The notes: generated from the sequence alone by a model not told the origin. A DNA stretch of 64,000 bases from Balneicella halophila (GCF_003096835.1 NZ_QENZ01000003.1:868001-932000), one strand, 5' to 3'; shown: positions 35,910-45,608, numbered from the stretch's first letter. Translations and numbers: made by a program.

Positions 35910-37375
35910 AATTAAAACGAAGATATAGACTTATTTTATTGATTAGTGCAGTAGTTATAGTCAATGTATTTGTATACACTTATGATTACAAAACACCCAG
36001 CACAAAGGAAGAAGTCTATGAGCTTGATGAGGCTTCTTTGCGCATATTAGACTTAGTAGATGATCCCATAATTATAACATTTTATAAGTCTGATAATCTT
36101 AATCCTTTAGAAAAACGACTCGCAGGAAATATTGAGAAGACCTTACAGGCATACAAAAATGCTACTGATATTCCGATACATATTGAAGTTGTAAATCCTT
36201 ATGAGAGCTTGGAGGTGGAACTTGAAGCTACGAACTCTGGAATCAAACCGATTGAGATAAAAGAAAGCAACAATGCACTTAGGAAAATCTTCCTTGGATT
36301 GATTATTCAAGAAGGAAACAGGACAGAAGTGCTACCGCAAATCATGCCACGCATGAGTACTGAATATTTGGTGTCATCCAGCTTGAGAAAATTGACGGAG
36401 AAAGGTCGTCGTAGGATTGCTTTGATTCAAGGTCACGGAGAATCTGAGCTTTCAGATATGTCAGGAATTGAAAAGCGCTTACGTCCAAACTATGACTTAG
36501 TCCCTGTTAAAATGCAATCAAAAATAGATTTAAGTGACTATGAATCAGTAGTAATCGTTGGACCTTCATTCAAGTACAGTGATACGGAGCTGGATCAATT
36601 AGACGAGTTTTTAGATGAAGGGAAAAGCATTTTTATTGCGTTAGACAGAGTAGAATATGATGCAGAAGAAAACGAAGGTTATAAAATAAACACTCGGATA
36701 GAAGAATGGTTGGTACGTAAAGGAGTAATCATTCAAAGTGATTTTATCGTTGACAATTCCTGTAGTAATGTAAGGGTGGAACCCATGGCACCTGCTATTG
36801 CTTTTCCTTATTTTCCTCAAATTACCAATTTCCCTCGTCATGTTTCCACTATAGGTGTAGGGGTGGTTGCGTTACGTTTTGCAAGTTCTATTGAATCTAT
36901 AGATAAGAAAGGGATTCAATTTACGCCATTGGCAGTAACTTCCGAAGTTTCTGGAAAAAAGTCGTTACCGTTGAGTATAAATATGAAGCACGAATGGACT
37001 AAAGCAGATTATCTGTTTCCTAGACAAGTTGTAGCAGGCTTGCTCGAAGGTCGCTTAGGCGCTAATGCTGAAAATGATTCTAAGATTGCAGTTATTTCTG
37101 ATGCCGATGTCGTTTTAGGAGATGAGAACTTACGTGAATTAGATAATCACTTGTTTGTGGCTAATATTATTGATTGGCTTTCTGACTATTCTGGCTTAGC
37201 ATCAATAAAGCACAGAGGCATAGGTGAAGAATCCAAAGAGCCAGAAGTAGAGGTGAGTGCAATTAAAAAGTATTTAAACATACTTCTGCCTGTTGCAATT
37301 ATAGGTCTAGTTGCTTTATTTTTCTTTTATCGTAGAAAATTGCATGTCGATAAACTTAGGACTTCAGATTTTTAG
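35906..37375 (+). CDS. GldG-like extracytoplasmic ABC auxiliary protein of the second system
   Basis: 489 residues, against 553 for the other GldG in this window. An N-terminal helix (about 7-26), a long periplasmic domain of the GldG/ABC_transp_aux type with IALIQGHGESELSD (the counterpart of AFLEGHGE in GldG), FLDEGKSIFIALD and IAVISDADVVLGDENL, and a C-terminal helix (about 457-477) followed by a short basic tail. The layout is the same as in GldG. The convergent miaA gene follows after 8 bases. The substrate is unknown. Confidence 0.85.
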   Translation: MKLKRRYRLILLISAVVIVNVFVYTYDYKTPSTKEEVYELDEASLRILDLVDDPIIITFYKSDNLNPLEKRLAGNIEKTLQAYKNATDIPIHIEVVNPYESLEVELEATNSGIKPIEIKESNNALRKIFLGLIIQEGNRTEVLPQIMPRMSTEYLVSSSLRKLTEKGRRRIALIQGHGESELSDMSGIEKRLRPNYDLVPVKMQSKIDLSDYESVVIVGPSFKYSDTELDQLDEFLDEGKSIFIALDRVEYDAEENEGYKINTRIEEWLVRKGVIIQSDFIVDNSCSNVRVEPMAPAIAFPYFPQITNFPRHVSTIGVGVVALRFASSIESIDKKGIQFTPLAVTSEVSGKKSLPLSINMKHEWTKADYLFPRQVVAGLLEGRLGANAENDSKIAVISDADVVLGDENLRELDNHLFVANIIDWLSDYSGLASIKHRGIGEESKEPEVEVSAIKKYLNILLPVAIIGLVALFFFYRRKLHVDKLRTSDF

Positions 37376-37383
37376 TCCTTTAG

Positions 37384-38283
37384 TTATTTCCAAAGTTGAG
37401 TGACCTCAGCTACTTTTTCTTCAGTTGATAGATTTCCATCTAACCAGTGTATAGCTATGCCTTTACGCTCCATTCTTCGGAACCAGGTCATTTGTCGTTT
37501 AGCAAATCTATGAATTGCAGTATTCAACTGACTAACCATTTCATCATAAGACAGTTGGTGGGTGAGATAGAGTGTGATGTATTTATACTCTAAACCATAG
37601 TATATTAAGTCGTTAGGGTTTACTCCGCTATCAATTAGATTCTTAACTTCATCAACCATACCTTCTTCAAGTCTTGCATGAAGTCGTTTGGTGATACGTT
37701 CTCTACGTTGCTTCACATCAAATTTTATCCCAACAATTAGTGGGTTTAAGGTTATTTTTTCAATCTTTTGTTGAGGATGTTCGCTTTCATAGGTAGCAAT
37801 TTCTAGAGCACGAATGGTTCGCTTTTTAGTGCTGGTATCTGTGGTATTATGCAGGGTTTTGTGTTTCTTTAATAATTCAACGAGTTCTTCCAAAGACTTT
37901 TCTTCTAACTCTTTTCGGAGAGCTTTGTTTTCAGGTACTGCTTGCATTTCATAATTTTCTAAGACAGCCTCCAAATAAAGCCCACTTCCACCACATAATA
38001 TAGGCAGTTTATCTTTTGCTGTTACTTCTTTAAAAGCTATCTGAAAATCCTGTTGGTATTCGAACACATTATATTTGTATCCAGCAGGATGGATGTCAAT
38101 TAAATGAAAAGGAATCTCTCCATATTCTTCCAAATCTTTTCCTGTGCCTATATTCATTGCACGATATATCTGTCGGGAGTCCGCACTGATAATTTCACCG
38201 GAGAAATAACGAGCCAATGCTACTGCCAAGTTGGTTTTTCCTGTCGCAGTAGCACCTAAAACACAAAGCAAATTGTAACTCAT
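37384..38283 (-). CDS. miaA: tRNA dimethylallyltransferase
   Basis: 299 residues. P-loop GATATGKTNLA (10-20), ISADSRQIYRAMNIGTGK, and LCGGSGLYLEAVL are the MiaA signatures, and the C-terminal FAKRQMTWFRR motif binds tRNA. It adds a dimethylallyl group to A37 of tRNAs reading codons that begin with U. It is the last gene of the minus-strand run that begins with moxR, 11 bases after the M28 peptidase. That position may be simple operon accretion; no functional link to the bat genes is known. Confidence 0.96.
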   Translation of the reverse strand: MSYNLLCVLGATATGKTNLAVALARYFSGEIISADSRQIYRAMNIGTGKDLEEYGEIPFHLIDIHPAGYKYNVFEYQQDFQIAFKEVTAKDKLPILCGGSGLYLEAVLENYEMQAVPENKALRKELEEKSLEELVELLKKHKTLHNTTDTSTKKRTIRALEIATYESEHPQQKIEKITLNPLIVGIKFDVKQRRERITKRLHARLEEGMVDEVKNLIDSGVNPNDLIYYGLEYKYITLYLTHQLSYDEMVSQLNTAIHRFAKRQMTWFRRMERKGIAIHWLDGNLSTEEKVAEVTQLWK

Positions 38284-38294
38284 AGAAGAACTTG

Positions 38295-39938
38295 TTAGTT
38301 TTCTCTTATCGATTTGAATTCAGAATTTTCATTCCACTTAGGAAAGCTATTTTCATTAGCCAATCGATAACCTATTTTAAAGAACAGTTTGGCATCTTCT
38401 ACATTGCCTGATAGGTCTGACTGCTCTGGATAATAATTGTCGCCTGGTTTATGATATGCATTTGCCCAATAATTATTAATTTGTTCCTTAGCCCATTCTT
38501 TACCGTACTCACGACTATCTTGCCAACCCTTAATAAATAGTGATGGTACCCCTACTTGAGCAAATCTAAAATGATCTGATCGATAATACATTCCGTTTTC
38601 AGGGAATGGTTCAGCAACAATGTACCGATCTTGTTTTTTTGCTTCTTCAGCCACATAATTATCTAACTCAGACTGCCCAAAGCCAGTAATCGTTACATCC
38701 TTCATTCTTCCCATCGGCAAAAACAACTCGTAATTAAGATTAGCTACTGTTTTGTCTATCGCAAAGGGACTGTGCTGTGCATAATATTGTGAACCAATCA
38801 TTCCGGTTTCCTCTGCAGTTATAGAAAGAAACACCACAGAACGCTTTGGTTTTACCTTTAAATTAGAAAATGCTTTGGCAGTCTCAAGCATGCAAGCTAA
38901 TGGGATGGCATTGTCACAGGCACCGTTGTAGATACTGTCGCCATTGTTGTCAACAGGTCCAATTCCAAAATGATCCCAATGAGCAGTGTAAACAATACAT
39001 TCTTCAGGATTAACAGTGCCTTCTAGCACTGCAGCTACATTTTTACTGCTCGTGTATTTCAATTTATTTTTGATTGAGATATCCATATTTGTACCCAGTT
39101 CAATCGCTTCAAAATTTCTATTCAAAGCATTCTCTCTAAGTTGATTAAAATCTTGACCACAAGCATTAAATAATTTTTCACAAGCTCTGTCATTTATCCA
39201 ACCTTCTAACGTACACATATTTTTGTTGCCATTTTCTGCTTGGATATAAAGATTTGTCTCTGCGGTATTTGTCAAAACATTCCACCCGTAACCAGCAGCA
39301 TCAGTACTATGAATTACCCAAACTCCTGTGGCGCCTTGTCTGGCAGCTTCTTCGAATTTATAAGGCCATCTACCGTAATACGTCATCGCATTGCCATTGA
39401 AAAGCGTACTGTCTTTCGTAGCAAAGCCTGGGTCATTAACCAAGACTAAAACAATCTTTCCTTCTACGTCAATGTTCTTATAATCATCCCAACCATACTC
39501 TGGAGCAACAATACCGTAGCCGGCGAAAACGATAGGTGTATCCTTTAACTTCACTTCATCAACGATATGCGGTGTTGTTGCAATATAGTCTTTGATATTT
39601 TCTAGCTTTAGATTCCCTTTTTTTGTTTTCAGATTAATTTCGGTTGATGGGGAATAGTTCATAGAGACTATTGGGACTTCTTGAAAATAACTGTTGTTTT
39701 CGAAAGCTCCTTTTAAGCCCATGTCTTTAAAAACTTTCTGTAAATATTCCGTAGTTCGTTTTTCACCTATGGTTGAAGGTTTTCTGCCTTGAAATTCATC
39801 AGAGGCGAGAGCCATAACATGCTTTTCGAGATCTTCAGCATTTATCGTAGCTTCAGCTTCATCAGGGTTAGCGCTCTTATTATTGCAAGAGTAAAAAGCT
39901 GAGGTCATAAGTAAAATAAGCAGGATGTAGTTTTTCAT
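38295..39938 (-). CDS. M28 family zinc aminopeptidase lipoprotein with PA domain
   Basis: 547 residues. Lipoprotein signal with Cys18 (SAFYSC). A PA (protease-associated) insert spans roughly 120-270 (TPIVFAGYGIVAPEYGWDDYKN). The M28 di-zinc site is visible: VYTAHWDHFGIG (His, Asp), GACDNA (bridging Asp), ITAEETGMIGS (catalytic Glu and ligand Glu) and YYRSDHFRF (His). It should cleave N-terminal residues from peptides in the periplasm. It starts 12 bases after batE and is followed closely by miaA, so it is probably cotranscribed with the bat genes. This extension of the operon is noted in the findings. Confidence 0.93.
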   Translation of the reverse strand: MKNYILLILLMTSAFYSCNNKSANPDEAEATINAEDLEKHVMALASDEFQGRKPSTIGEKRTTEYLQKVFKDMGLKGAFENNSYFQEVPIVSMNYSPSTEINLKTKKGNLKLENIKDYIATTPHIVDEVKLKDTPIVFAGYGIVAPEYGWDDYKNIDVEGKIVLVLVNDPGFATKDSTLFNGNAMTYYGRWPYKFEEAARQGATGVWVIHSTDAAGYGWNVLTNTAETNLYIQAENGNKNMCTLEGWINDRACEKLFNACGQDFNQLRENALNRNFEAIELGTNMDISIKNKLKYTSSKNVAAVLEGTVNPEECIVYTAHWDHFGIGPVDNNGDSIYNGACDNAIPLACMLETAKAFSNLKVKPKRSVVFLSITAEETGMIGSQYYAQHSPFAIDKTVANLNYELFLPMGRMKDVTITGFGQSELDNYVAEEAKKQDRYIVAEPFPENGMYYRSDHFRFAQVGVPSLFIKGWQDSREYGKEWAKEQINNYWANAYHKPGDNYYPEQSDLSGNVEDAKLFFKIGYRLANENSFPKWNENSEFKSIREN

Positions 39939-39950
39939 AGTTTTATTTAT

Positions 39951-40703
39951 TTAGATTTTAACAACTTCTTTGGCAGGTAACCAGCCCTCCCTTTCATCAG
40001 CTAATTGAATTTTGTACCAATTGCCAACTTTATCTAAGACTTTTACTTTTGTACCAGGATGCAGTATAAACAGGTCGGTTCCATTGTTGCTCGGTGTACT
40101 CTTAGCTGTGATATTCTGTGCGAAAACAATAGCGTGTGTTTTATTCTCATTTACCGAGTACTGAGAATAAGAGGCATAGAAACTGAACAAAGAAATTAAT
40201 AGACTAAACAAGATAAATGAAAAGAAAATTTTACGTTTTTTTTCTGAAAATGTTCTGATGAATAATGTCAGGAATATAAAAAGAACTGCCCAGAAAGCAA
40301 TGCCAATATACGCCCAAGTGTTACTATGGAATTCCTCAACAAGAAGCTGTATCCATCTGAAAAAGAAAACACGTTGCGGTTTTTCTATTTTGTCCACTTT
40401 TTGTGCATTTGCATAGGCTAGGTTGGCACGGATGTCTTTGTCAGAGGGATTTAAACGATAAGCACGTTCGTAATTGAGAATAGCACTCGCTAAATCGCCT
40501 TTTTTGAAGTAGGCATTCCCTAAATTGTAATATACTGAAGCCGCCTCGCCTTCATTTTTCAGTACATTTTCATAGTTAGAAATTGCCTCATTATAATTAC
40601 CTTCTTTATACTGTTCATTCCCTTTCGTAAATGCAGTATCTTGTCCCCAACTTAAGGAAGTTATCAAGAGTAACGTGAAAAGTATATTAATCTTTTGTAT
40701 CAT
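39951..40703 (-). CDS. batE: BatE: TPR protein with C-terminal SH3-like domain
   Basis: 250 residues: signal peptide (ending SWGQ), three TPR units between about 25 and 105 (FTKGNEQYKEGNYNEAISNYENVL and the next repeats), two membrane helices (about 130-150 and 160-180), and a bacterial SH3-type domain at the end (NITAKSTPSNNGTDLFILHPGTKVKVLDKVGNWYKIQL). The order TPR, helices, SH3 is that of BatE. Bat proteins were named for aerotolerance in Bacteroides fragilis and have since been tied to envelope stress; the mechanism is unclear. It is downstream of batD by 35 bases. Confidence 0.9.
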   Translation of the reverse strand: MIQKINILFTLLLITSLSWGQDTAFTKGNEQYKEGNYNEAISNYENVLKNEGEAASVYYNLGNAYFKKGDLASAILNYERAYRLNPSDKDIRANLAYANAQKVDKIEKPQRVFFFRWIQLLVEEFHSNTWAYIGIAFWAVLFIFLTLFIRTFSEKKRKIFFSFILFSLLISLFSFYASYSQYSVNENKTHAIVFAQNITAKSTPSNNGTDLFILHPGTKVKVLDKVGNWYKIQLADEREGWLPAKEVVKI

Positions 40704-40738
40704 TTTGTTGTTGTTTTCACAATAAAAACCCTCTCAGA

Positions 40739-42586
40739 TTAAATGTTTTGTTCTAATTTACTAATAATATCAACAGCGCTTTGGTAGCTATTCCTCATAT
40801 TTGCCGAGGAAATAGGGGCGTACTGTGCCATTTCGCATTCGTTCAGCGTAGCAATATATGCCTCAATATTTTCTTCAGGAACCCCTTTCTGAACAAGTAA
40901 ATCATGAATATTGTCTTTATTTAATTCTGATTTTGGAATATGGAGTTTATCACTTGCGAATCCCCATAGTGCTTCTAAGACTTGAGCATAAAATTCTTCT
41001 TTATTGTTTTGTTCTAAACTTTTTTTAGCTGTCTTTAATCTTTTGATAGCTACTTTATTTGCTTTTTTGCTCTTATTTTTCATCACGTCAGCTGACCGAG
41101 CTTTCTGTTGCTTCAGAACTATAAAATAAATAAGAGCAATAAAAGGAATTCCAACTAGAAGAATCCAAAAAACTAAGCTATTCCAAAAATAACTATCTTT
41201 TGTTCTCAAACTAGGTATTTTTGTTTTAATGAACTTAATATCATTTCCTAATTCTGACACATCTTGTTGATTATTTTGGTAACGTGATATAGCTTCAGTA
41301 TTGTCTATTTGCTTAGTTCCTTGAGTTACTTTTAATGTATAATCTTGTGATTTAATTTCTTTATAAGATTTAGTAGAAGGATCAAAATAACTAAACGTAA
41401 TTCCTGGTAGTGTGAAAGTTCCAGCTTGTCTTGGAATAATTAGATATTCAAAAGTAGTACTTCCATTCATACCTGAAACCGTAATGCCGGAATTATTCAT
41501 CGTTTTGGGATCATAAACTTCTAAGTCAGGAGAGAACTGTATTTTGGGAGCTTTTTGCATCTGTAAGTTACCATTACCTTTTAGCGTGATTTTGAGTGTT
41601 ACCGCTTCATTGGTTGACACACTATCAGCACTTAAACTAGAACTGATAGTAAATTTACCCACAGCATTCGTAAATGATGCAGGTTTATTAGAGGGAAGGG
41701 GAATTACATTGACTGTTATTGGAGGATTTTTTGCACTTACATTGAATTGTTGCACACTTCCACCAAAGAAATCATCAAAAATGCTTCTTCCAGAACTCAC
41801 CCGTTGTTGTGCCACAGCACTGATAGAGAAATCATCAATGGTAAGCTTTCCGGCACGCTGTGGAAATAAAATATACTTGCCAATCACTGCAGTATTGTAG
41901 ATTTGTCCATTGATATTTTCTTGAGAAAATTGATTTTGTCCACTGTTCGGAACTTCTTTACTCAAAAATCCGTTAAATGATGGAGGATCAATCTGCACAT
42001 TGGAAATACCCCCATAGCGTGTGTATAACTTTAATGTAGCTACAGTGTGTTCATTAGGATATAAATTATTTTTACTCAATAAGACTTTCACAAAAAAGTT
42101 ATCTTTTTGGTTTTTTGAAAGTGTAGTTGCTTGTTTAGGGGATTTTTGTTGTTCTTGAGGTTGCGTAGTGCTACCTTGATTAGGCACTTTAGCATTACCT
42201 TCTAAAACTTCAATCTCTTTGGTGGCAGTCTCATAAGTTTTGCCATCAATGATTACTGATGCTGGAGGTATGGTGTATTTACCTTTCTTTTCTGCTAAGA
42301 GCACATAGCTATAAGTATAAGATTTGTTGCTAGTCATTTTTCCATTAACAATACTTACGTTTCTTGAGGAGTAAACAGAGGGCCCCATCAGTATTTGGAA
42401 ACCTAACAATTCTGGTATTTTTATATTGTCTTCTGGCTTCTCATTCAATACGTAGCTAATCTTAAACCGATCGCCTTCATGAACATATTCAGGAGCATCT
42501 AGCGTAAAATTTACCTGTGCGCTAAGCATAAAACTCCATAGTAGTAATAGTCCCAGTATTAAATATCTTTTACTATTTTGTTTCAT
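40739..42586 (-). CDS. batD: BatD family protein
   Basis: 615 residues. Signal peptide (ends LSAQ), then a long region of beta-sandwich repeats (VNFTLDAPEYVHEGDRFKISYVLNEKPEDNI; later NPPITVNVIPLPSNKPASFTNAVGKFTISSSLS), one membrane helix at about 470-492 and a cytoplasmic helical tail of about 120 residues. This matches the BatD/oxygen-tolerance family of surface or periplasmic proteins. It lies 71 bases after batC and 35 before batE. The tail (KSKKANKVAIKRLKTAKKSLEQNNKEEFY) may contact the MoxR or VWA partners; this is inference. Confidence 0.92.
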   Translation of the reverse strand: MKQNSKRYLILGLLLLWSFMLSAQVNFTLDAPEYVHEGDRFKISYVLNEKPEDNIKIPELLGFQILMGPSVYSSRNVSIVNGKMTSNKSYTYSYVLLAEKKGKYTIPPASVIIDGKTYETATKEIEVLEGNAKVPNQGSTTQPQEQQKSPKQATTLSKNQKDNFFVKVLLSKNNLYPNEHTVATLKLYTRYGGISNVQIDPPSFNGFLSKEVPNSGQNQFSQENINGQIYNTAVIGKYILFPQRAGKLTIDDFSISAVAQQRVSSGRSIFDDFFGGSVQQFNVSAKNPPITVNVIPLPSNKPASFTNAVGKFTISSSLSADSVSTNEAVTLKITLKGNGNLQMQKAPKIQFSPDLEVYDPKTMNNSGITVSGMNGSTTFEYLIIPRQAGTFTLPGITFSYFDPSTKSYKEIKSQDYTLKVTQGTKQIDNTEAISRYQNNQQDVSELGNDIKFIKTKIPSLRTKDSYFWNSLVFWILLVGIPFIALIYFIVLKQQKARSADVMKNKSKKANKVAIKRLKTAKKSLEQNNKEEFYAQVLEALWGFASDKLHIPKSELNKDNIHDLLVQKGVPEENIEAYIATLNECEMAQYAPISSANMRNSYQSAVDIISKLEQNI

Positions 42587-42657
42587 AAGTATTCTGTCTC
42601 CGATTAATTATATTCTTACAAAGATACAATTTTGAATCTACCTTTTTTCTTAGGATT

Positions 42658-43557
42658 TTACCAATTCTTTTTCTTTTTCACACGACCTTTTTTACGTGTT
42701 TTGTCTTTTTGTACCTTCTCCTGAGATTCCTTTTCTTCTACTGCAATAGCATCCAATAAATCTTCAGCCTCTTCTTTAGAGAGTTCTACAGGAATAAGTT
42801 GTTTTTCTCCATTCTCATCTGGATTTCCTTCCTTAGAATCTGACGGTTCAGGCGCATTATTTTCTCGTTCGTCATCTCCCTTTTCTCCATCTTTTTGATC
42901 TCCTGATTCTTGGTTGTCCTGTTTCTTTTTATCCTTTTGTTCATCCTCTTGGTTTTCTTCTCTCTCTCCTTTACCTTCTCCTGGTTTAGGTTGTGGCTTA
43001 GTTTCCTTATCCCCATCTTTAGGTTGATTATCTTGTTGGCTTTTCTGATCTTGTTTGTTTTCGTTATCCTGTTGGTCTTGCTTTTTCTGGTTTTGATTCT
43101 GCTGTTGTTGCTGTTGCTGTTGTTCCCGCAATTTCATAGCATAGATCAAATTATACTTAGTTTCCTTATCATCAGGATTCTCTCTTAGCGACTCTTTATA
43201 TGCTTCAATAGCTTTATCAATTTTTTGCGTGTGCAAATAGCTATTTCCAAGGTTATGCAGTGAAGCTGATTTCCACTCCTTTGTTTCTAAAGAATCTAAA
43301 AGACGAATGTATTTTTTTACAGCTTCTTTATAATTCTCTTGCTTGTATGTAGTATTAGCAATATTATAGTGGGCAACAAAGGATGTTGGATTGTAGTCCA
43401 AAGCTTTACGATAAAGAATTTCAGCTTCATCAAAAATACTATCTTGATATGCTTTATTTCCTTCACGAACCATCTTTCGTTCGTTATCACTAAGTGAACA
43501 AGAGGTTGCCAAAAGACCGATTATTACAATTAAGAGATATGTCTGTATTCTATTCAT
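42658..43557 (-). CDS. batC: BatC-like TPR lipoprotein with low-complexity charged tail
   Basis: 299 residues. Signal with a lipobox (LLATSC, Cys20), three to four TPR units (about 30-140), then a very unusual stretch of about 110 residues made almost only of Gln, Lys, Glu, Asp and Asn (QQQQQQQQNQNQKKQDQQDN and on), and a basic C-terminus KKGRVKKKKNW. Its start overlaps the end of batB by 8 bases. TPR plus charged tail is the known BatC plan, but tail length varies between species. The antisense strand of this tail is an artefactual long open frame and is not counted as a gene. Confidence 0.88.
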   Translation of the reverse strand: MNRIQTYLLIVIIGLLATSCSLSDNERKMVREGNKAYQDSIFDEAEILYRKALDYNPTSFVAHYNIANTTYKQENYKEAVKKYIRLLDSLETKEWKSASLHNLGNSYLHTQKIDKAIEAYKESLRENPDDKETKYNLIYAMKLREQQQQQQQQNQNQKKQDQQDNENKQDQKSQQDNQPKDGDKETKPQPKPGEGKGEREENQEDEQKDKKKQDNQESGDQKDGEKGDDERENNAPEPSDSKEGNPDENGEKQLIPVELSKEEAEDLLDAIAVEEKESQEKVQKDKTRKKGRVKKKKNW

Positions 43558-44608
43558 TTTCTTTTAAAATCTTTTCTTGATTGTCAACTTTAAAAATACT
43601 GTACTTTGCCCAAGAAGTATGACGTCTTTCCGGGAAAAGAATTCCTATAATCAGTAAAATAATACTGATAGCAAGAAAGTATTGATATTGCTCTGCATGA
43701 GCTGTAAATTCAGTGCTTTCATAAGTTTCTGTATTCAGTCTATTAATCTCAGAGAATATATCATCCAATCCAACATTCGTATTACTTGCTTGGATGTAAG
43801 TCCCGTTTGCAGCGCTAGCCACTTCTTGAAGATACGTAGGATTTAGTTTAGAAATAACGGTATTCCCAGCTTCATCTTTTATAAATTCTCCGTTCTGGCG
43901 TGGTGAAGGAATAGGTGCACCCTTTTCTAACCCCATACCAATAGTGAATATTTGTATGCCTTTTTTGTGTGCTTCTTTGGCTGCTTTCATCGCATTTCCT
44001 TCATGGTCTTCACCATCGGTGATAATAATGATTGCTTTACCGATGTCACTGTCTGTTGTAAACGATGTACTTGCTAATGAAATAGCGCTTCCTATTGATG
44101 TTCCTTGTTCTGAAATAAGATCAGGACTTATCGTAGATACAAAAAGTTTAGCTGCAGAATAGTCATGTGTCATCGGTAATTGAATAAATGCATCACCTGC
44201 AAATGCGACTAAACCTAATTTATCGTTTTTTAGTTTGTCAATTAATTGTGATAATGCATACTTAGAACGTTCTAATCGGCTAGGAGCGATATCTTCTGCC
44301 AACATAGAGTTTGATATGTCTAAAGCAATCATTATCTCGATTCCCTCTTTTCTTATGGTTTCTGTACGTTCTCCAAACTGTGGGCGTGCAATTGCTAAAA
44401 TGAGGAAGAAAATCGACCCAATAATAAACAATGCCTTATACAACGGTAAATTTCTGGCGTACTGTGGCATCAAGTTCCTTACCAAGTCCCATTGTCCGAA
44501 TTTTTTGATGGAGCTCTTCCTTCTACGTAAATAAAACAATAGCAATACTATAAATAGTATGCAAATCAACAACAAGTAAAGGAAATTATGGTTAGCAAAT
44601 CGAAACAT
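43550..44608 (-). CDS. batB: BatB: membrane-anchored von Willebrand factor A protein
   Basis: 352 residues with helices at about 7-26 and 57-75, a VWA domain (about 90-300) and a C-terminal helix. The metal-ion-dependent adhesion site is intact: DISNS (Asp97, Ser99, Ser101), the Thr in EQGTSIGSAI and the Asp in ITDGEDHEG. The anchor and VWA arrangement is the same as in the upstream paralogue BatA, and the key residues fall at the same numbers. BatA ends one base before this start. The VWA domain probably binds a protein partner with a divalent metal at the membrane surface. Confidence 0.94.
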   Translation of the reverse strand: MFRFANHNFLYLLLICILFIVLLLFYLRRRKSSIKKFGQWDLVRNLMPQYARNLPLYKALFIIGSIFFLILAIARPQFGERTETIRKEGIEIMIALDISNSMLAEDIAPSRLERSKYALSQLIDKLKNDKLGLVAFAGDAFIQLPMTHDYSAAKLFVSTISPDLISEQGTSIGSAISLASTSFTTDSDIGKAIIIITDGEDHEGNAMKAAKEAHKKGIQIFTIGMGLEKGAPIPSPRQNGEFIKDEAGNTVISKLNPTYLQEVASAANGTYIQASNTNVGLDDIFSEINRLNTETYESTEFTAHAEQYQYFLAISIILLIIGILFPERRHTSWAKYSIFKVDNQEKILKENE

Positions 44609-44609
44609 A

Positions 44610-45608
44610 TCAAGGAGTTATTTTAAGTATCCAAAATTTTAATAAAATATACAAAGCTAATAATGCTAATCCTATAAATGCAAAGAGTTGGAACATTTCA
44701 TTATGTCGTGTATGTTTATCTTTTAAAATTTTAGTTTTTTCAAGTTTATCTATCGCCGTGTATATTTCTTTCAATTTATTCTTTGTGGTAGCACGATAAT
44801 ATTTACCATCAGTTGTCTCGGCTATGGTTTGTAGAAGTGCTTCGTCCAGCTTTACAGGAAGGTTGTCGTAGAGTATATGACCATTGGGTCGTATACCTAC
44901 AGGCGTACGAGCGGTTCCGTTTGAACCAATCCCAATAGTGTAAACTTTTACCCCAAACTTTCCAGCTAACTCAGCTGCTGTCTCTGGCGCAATAGAACCT
45001 CGGTTGTTTTCACCATCTGTGAGTAGGATGATAACTTTAGACTTGGCTTCACTCTCCCGAAGTCGGTTTATTGAGGTTGCTAATCCATTTCCTATAGCTG
45101 TACCGCCATCAATAGCATCATTTGTTTTCACTTCCGAAAAAAGATTAAGCAAGATACGCTGGTCTGTGGTCGGAGGACATTGAGTATAACTTTCTCCACT
45201 AAAAACAACCAAACCGATACGGTCATTGGGGCGATTGGTAACAAACTCCATCGCAACGTCTTTGGCTGCCTCCAGACGATTTGGTTGGAAATCTTGAGCT
45301 AACATACTAAATGAAATGTCTAAAGCAATCACAATATCAATACCTTCGGTTTTGCTTTTCTCAAAACTAAATGAAGTTTGTGGACGTGCCATTGCAACAA
45401 TCAGAAAAACTAATGAAGAAAATAGCAAGGTGTAAAGAATATGTTGCCAAACCTTTCTCGTCTTCCTAAAATCTCCAAATGCAATTGTATTTGGGACCTC
45501 TATATGTGCGTGTTGTTTTTGATGCTTCCAAAAATACCAGCCAAGAAGCGGAAGCAAGAGTAGCAACAACCATAAATATTCCTTATCTGCAAAAGTTATA
45601 TCTGTCAT
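44610..45608 (-). CDS. batA: BatA: membrane-anchored von Willebrand factor A protein
   Basis: 332 residues. Helices at about 10-28 and 56-74 and a C-terminal one near 310-328 flank a VWA domain. The MIDAS is complete: DISFS (Asp97, Ser99, Ser101), the Thr in DGGTAIGNGL, and the Asp in LLTDGENN. The start overlaps the stop of the preceding gene by four bases (ATGA). It is the first of the two tandem VWA genes, probably an old duplication with BatB. Together with the MoxR ATPase and DUF58 protein it forms the core of the MoxR-VWA module. Confidence 0.94.
   Translation of the reverse strand: MTDITFADKEYLWLLLLLLPLLGWYFWKHQKQHAHIEVPNTIAFGDFRKTRKVWQHILYTLLFSSLVFLIVAMARPQTSFSFEKSKTEGIDIVIALDISFSMLAQDFQPNRLEAAKDVAMEFVTNRPNDRIGLVVFSGESYTQCPPTTDQRILLNLFSEVKTNDAIDGGTAIGNGLATSINRLRESEAKSKVIILLTDGENNRGSIAPETAAELAGKFGVKVYTIGIGSNGTARTPVGIRPNGHILYDNLPVKLDEALLQTIAETTDGKYYRATTKNKLKEIYTAIDKLEKTKILKDKHTRHNEMFQLFAFIGLALLALYILLKFWILKITP

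Noticed and set aside
43080-43125. Run of CTG/TTG repeats as a possible microsatellite or CRISPR-like array
   Set aside because: It only encodes the poly-Gln part of BatC; units are three bases with no spacers.
42910-43188. 92-residue plus-strand frame, hydrophobic Leu/Ile/Phe-rich
   Set aside because: It is the mirror of the purine-rich BatC tail, so the apparent membrane protein is an artefact of base composition.
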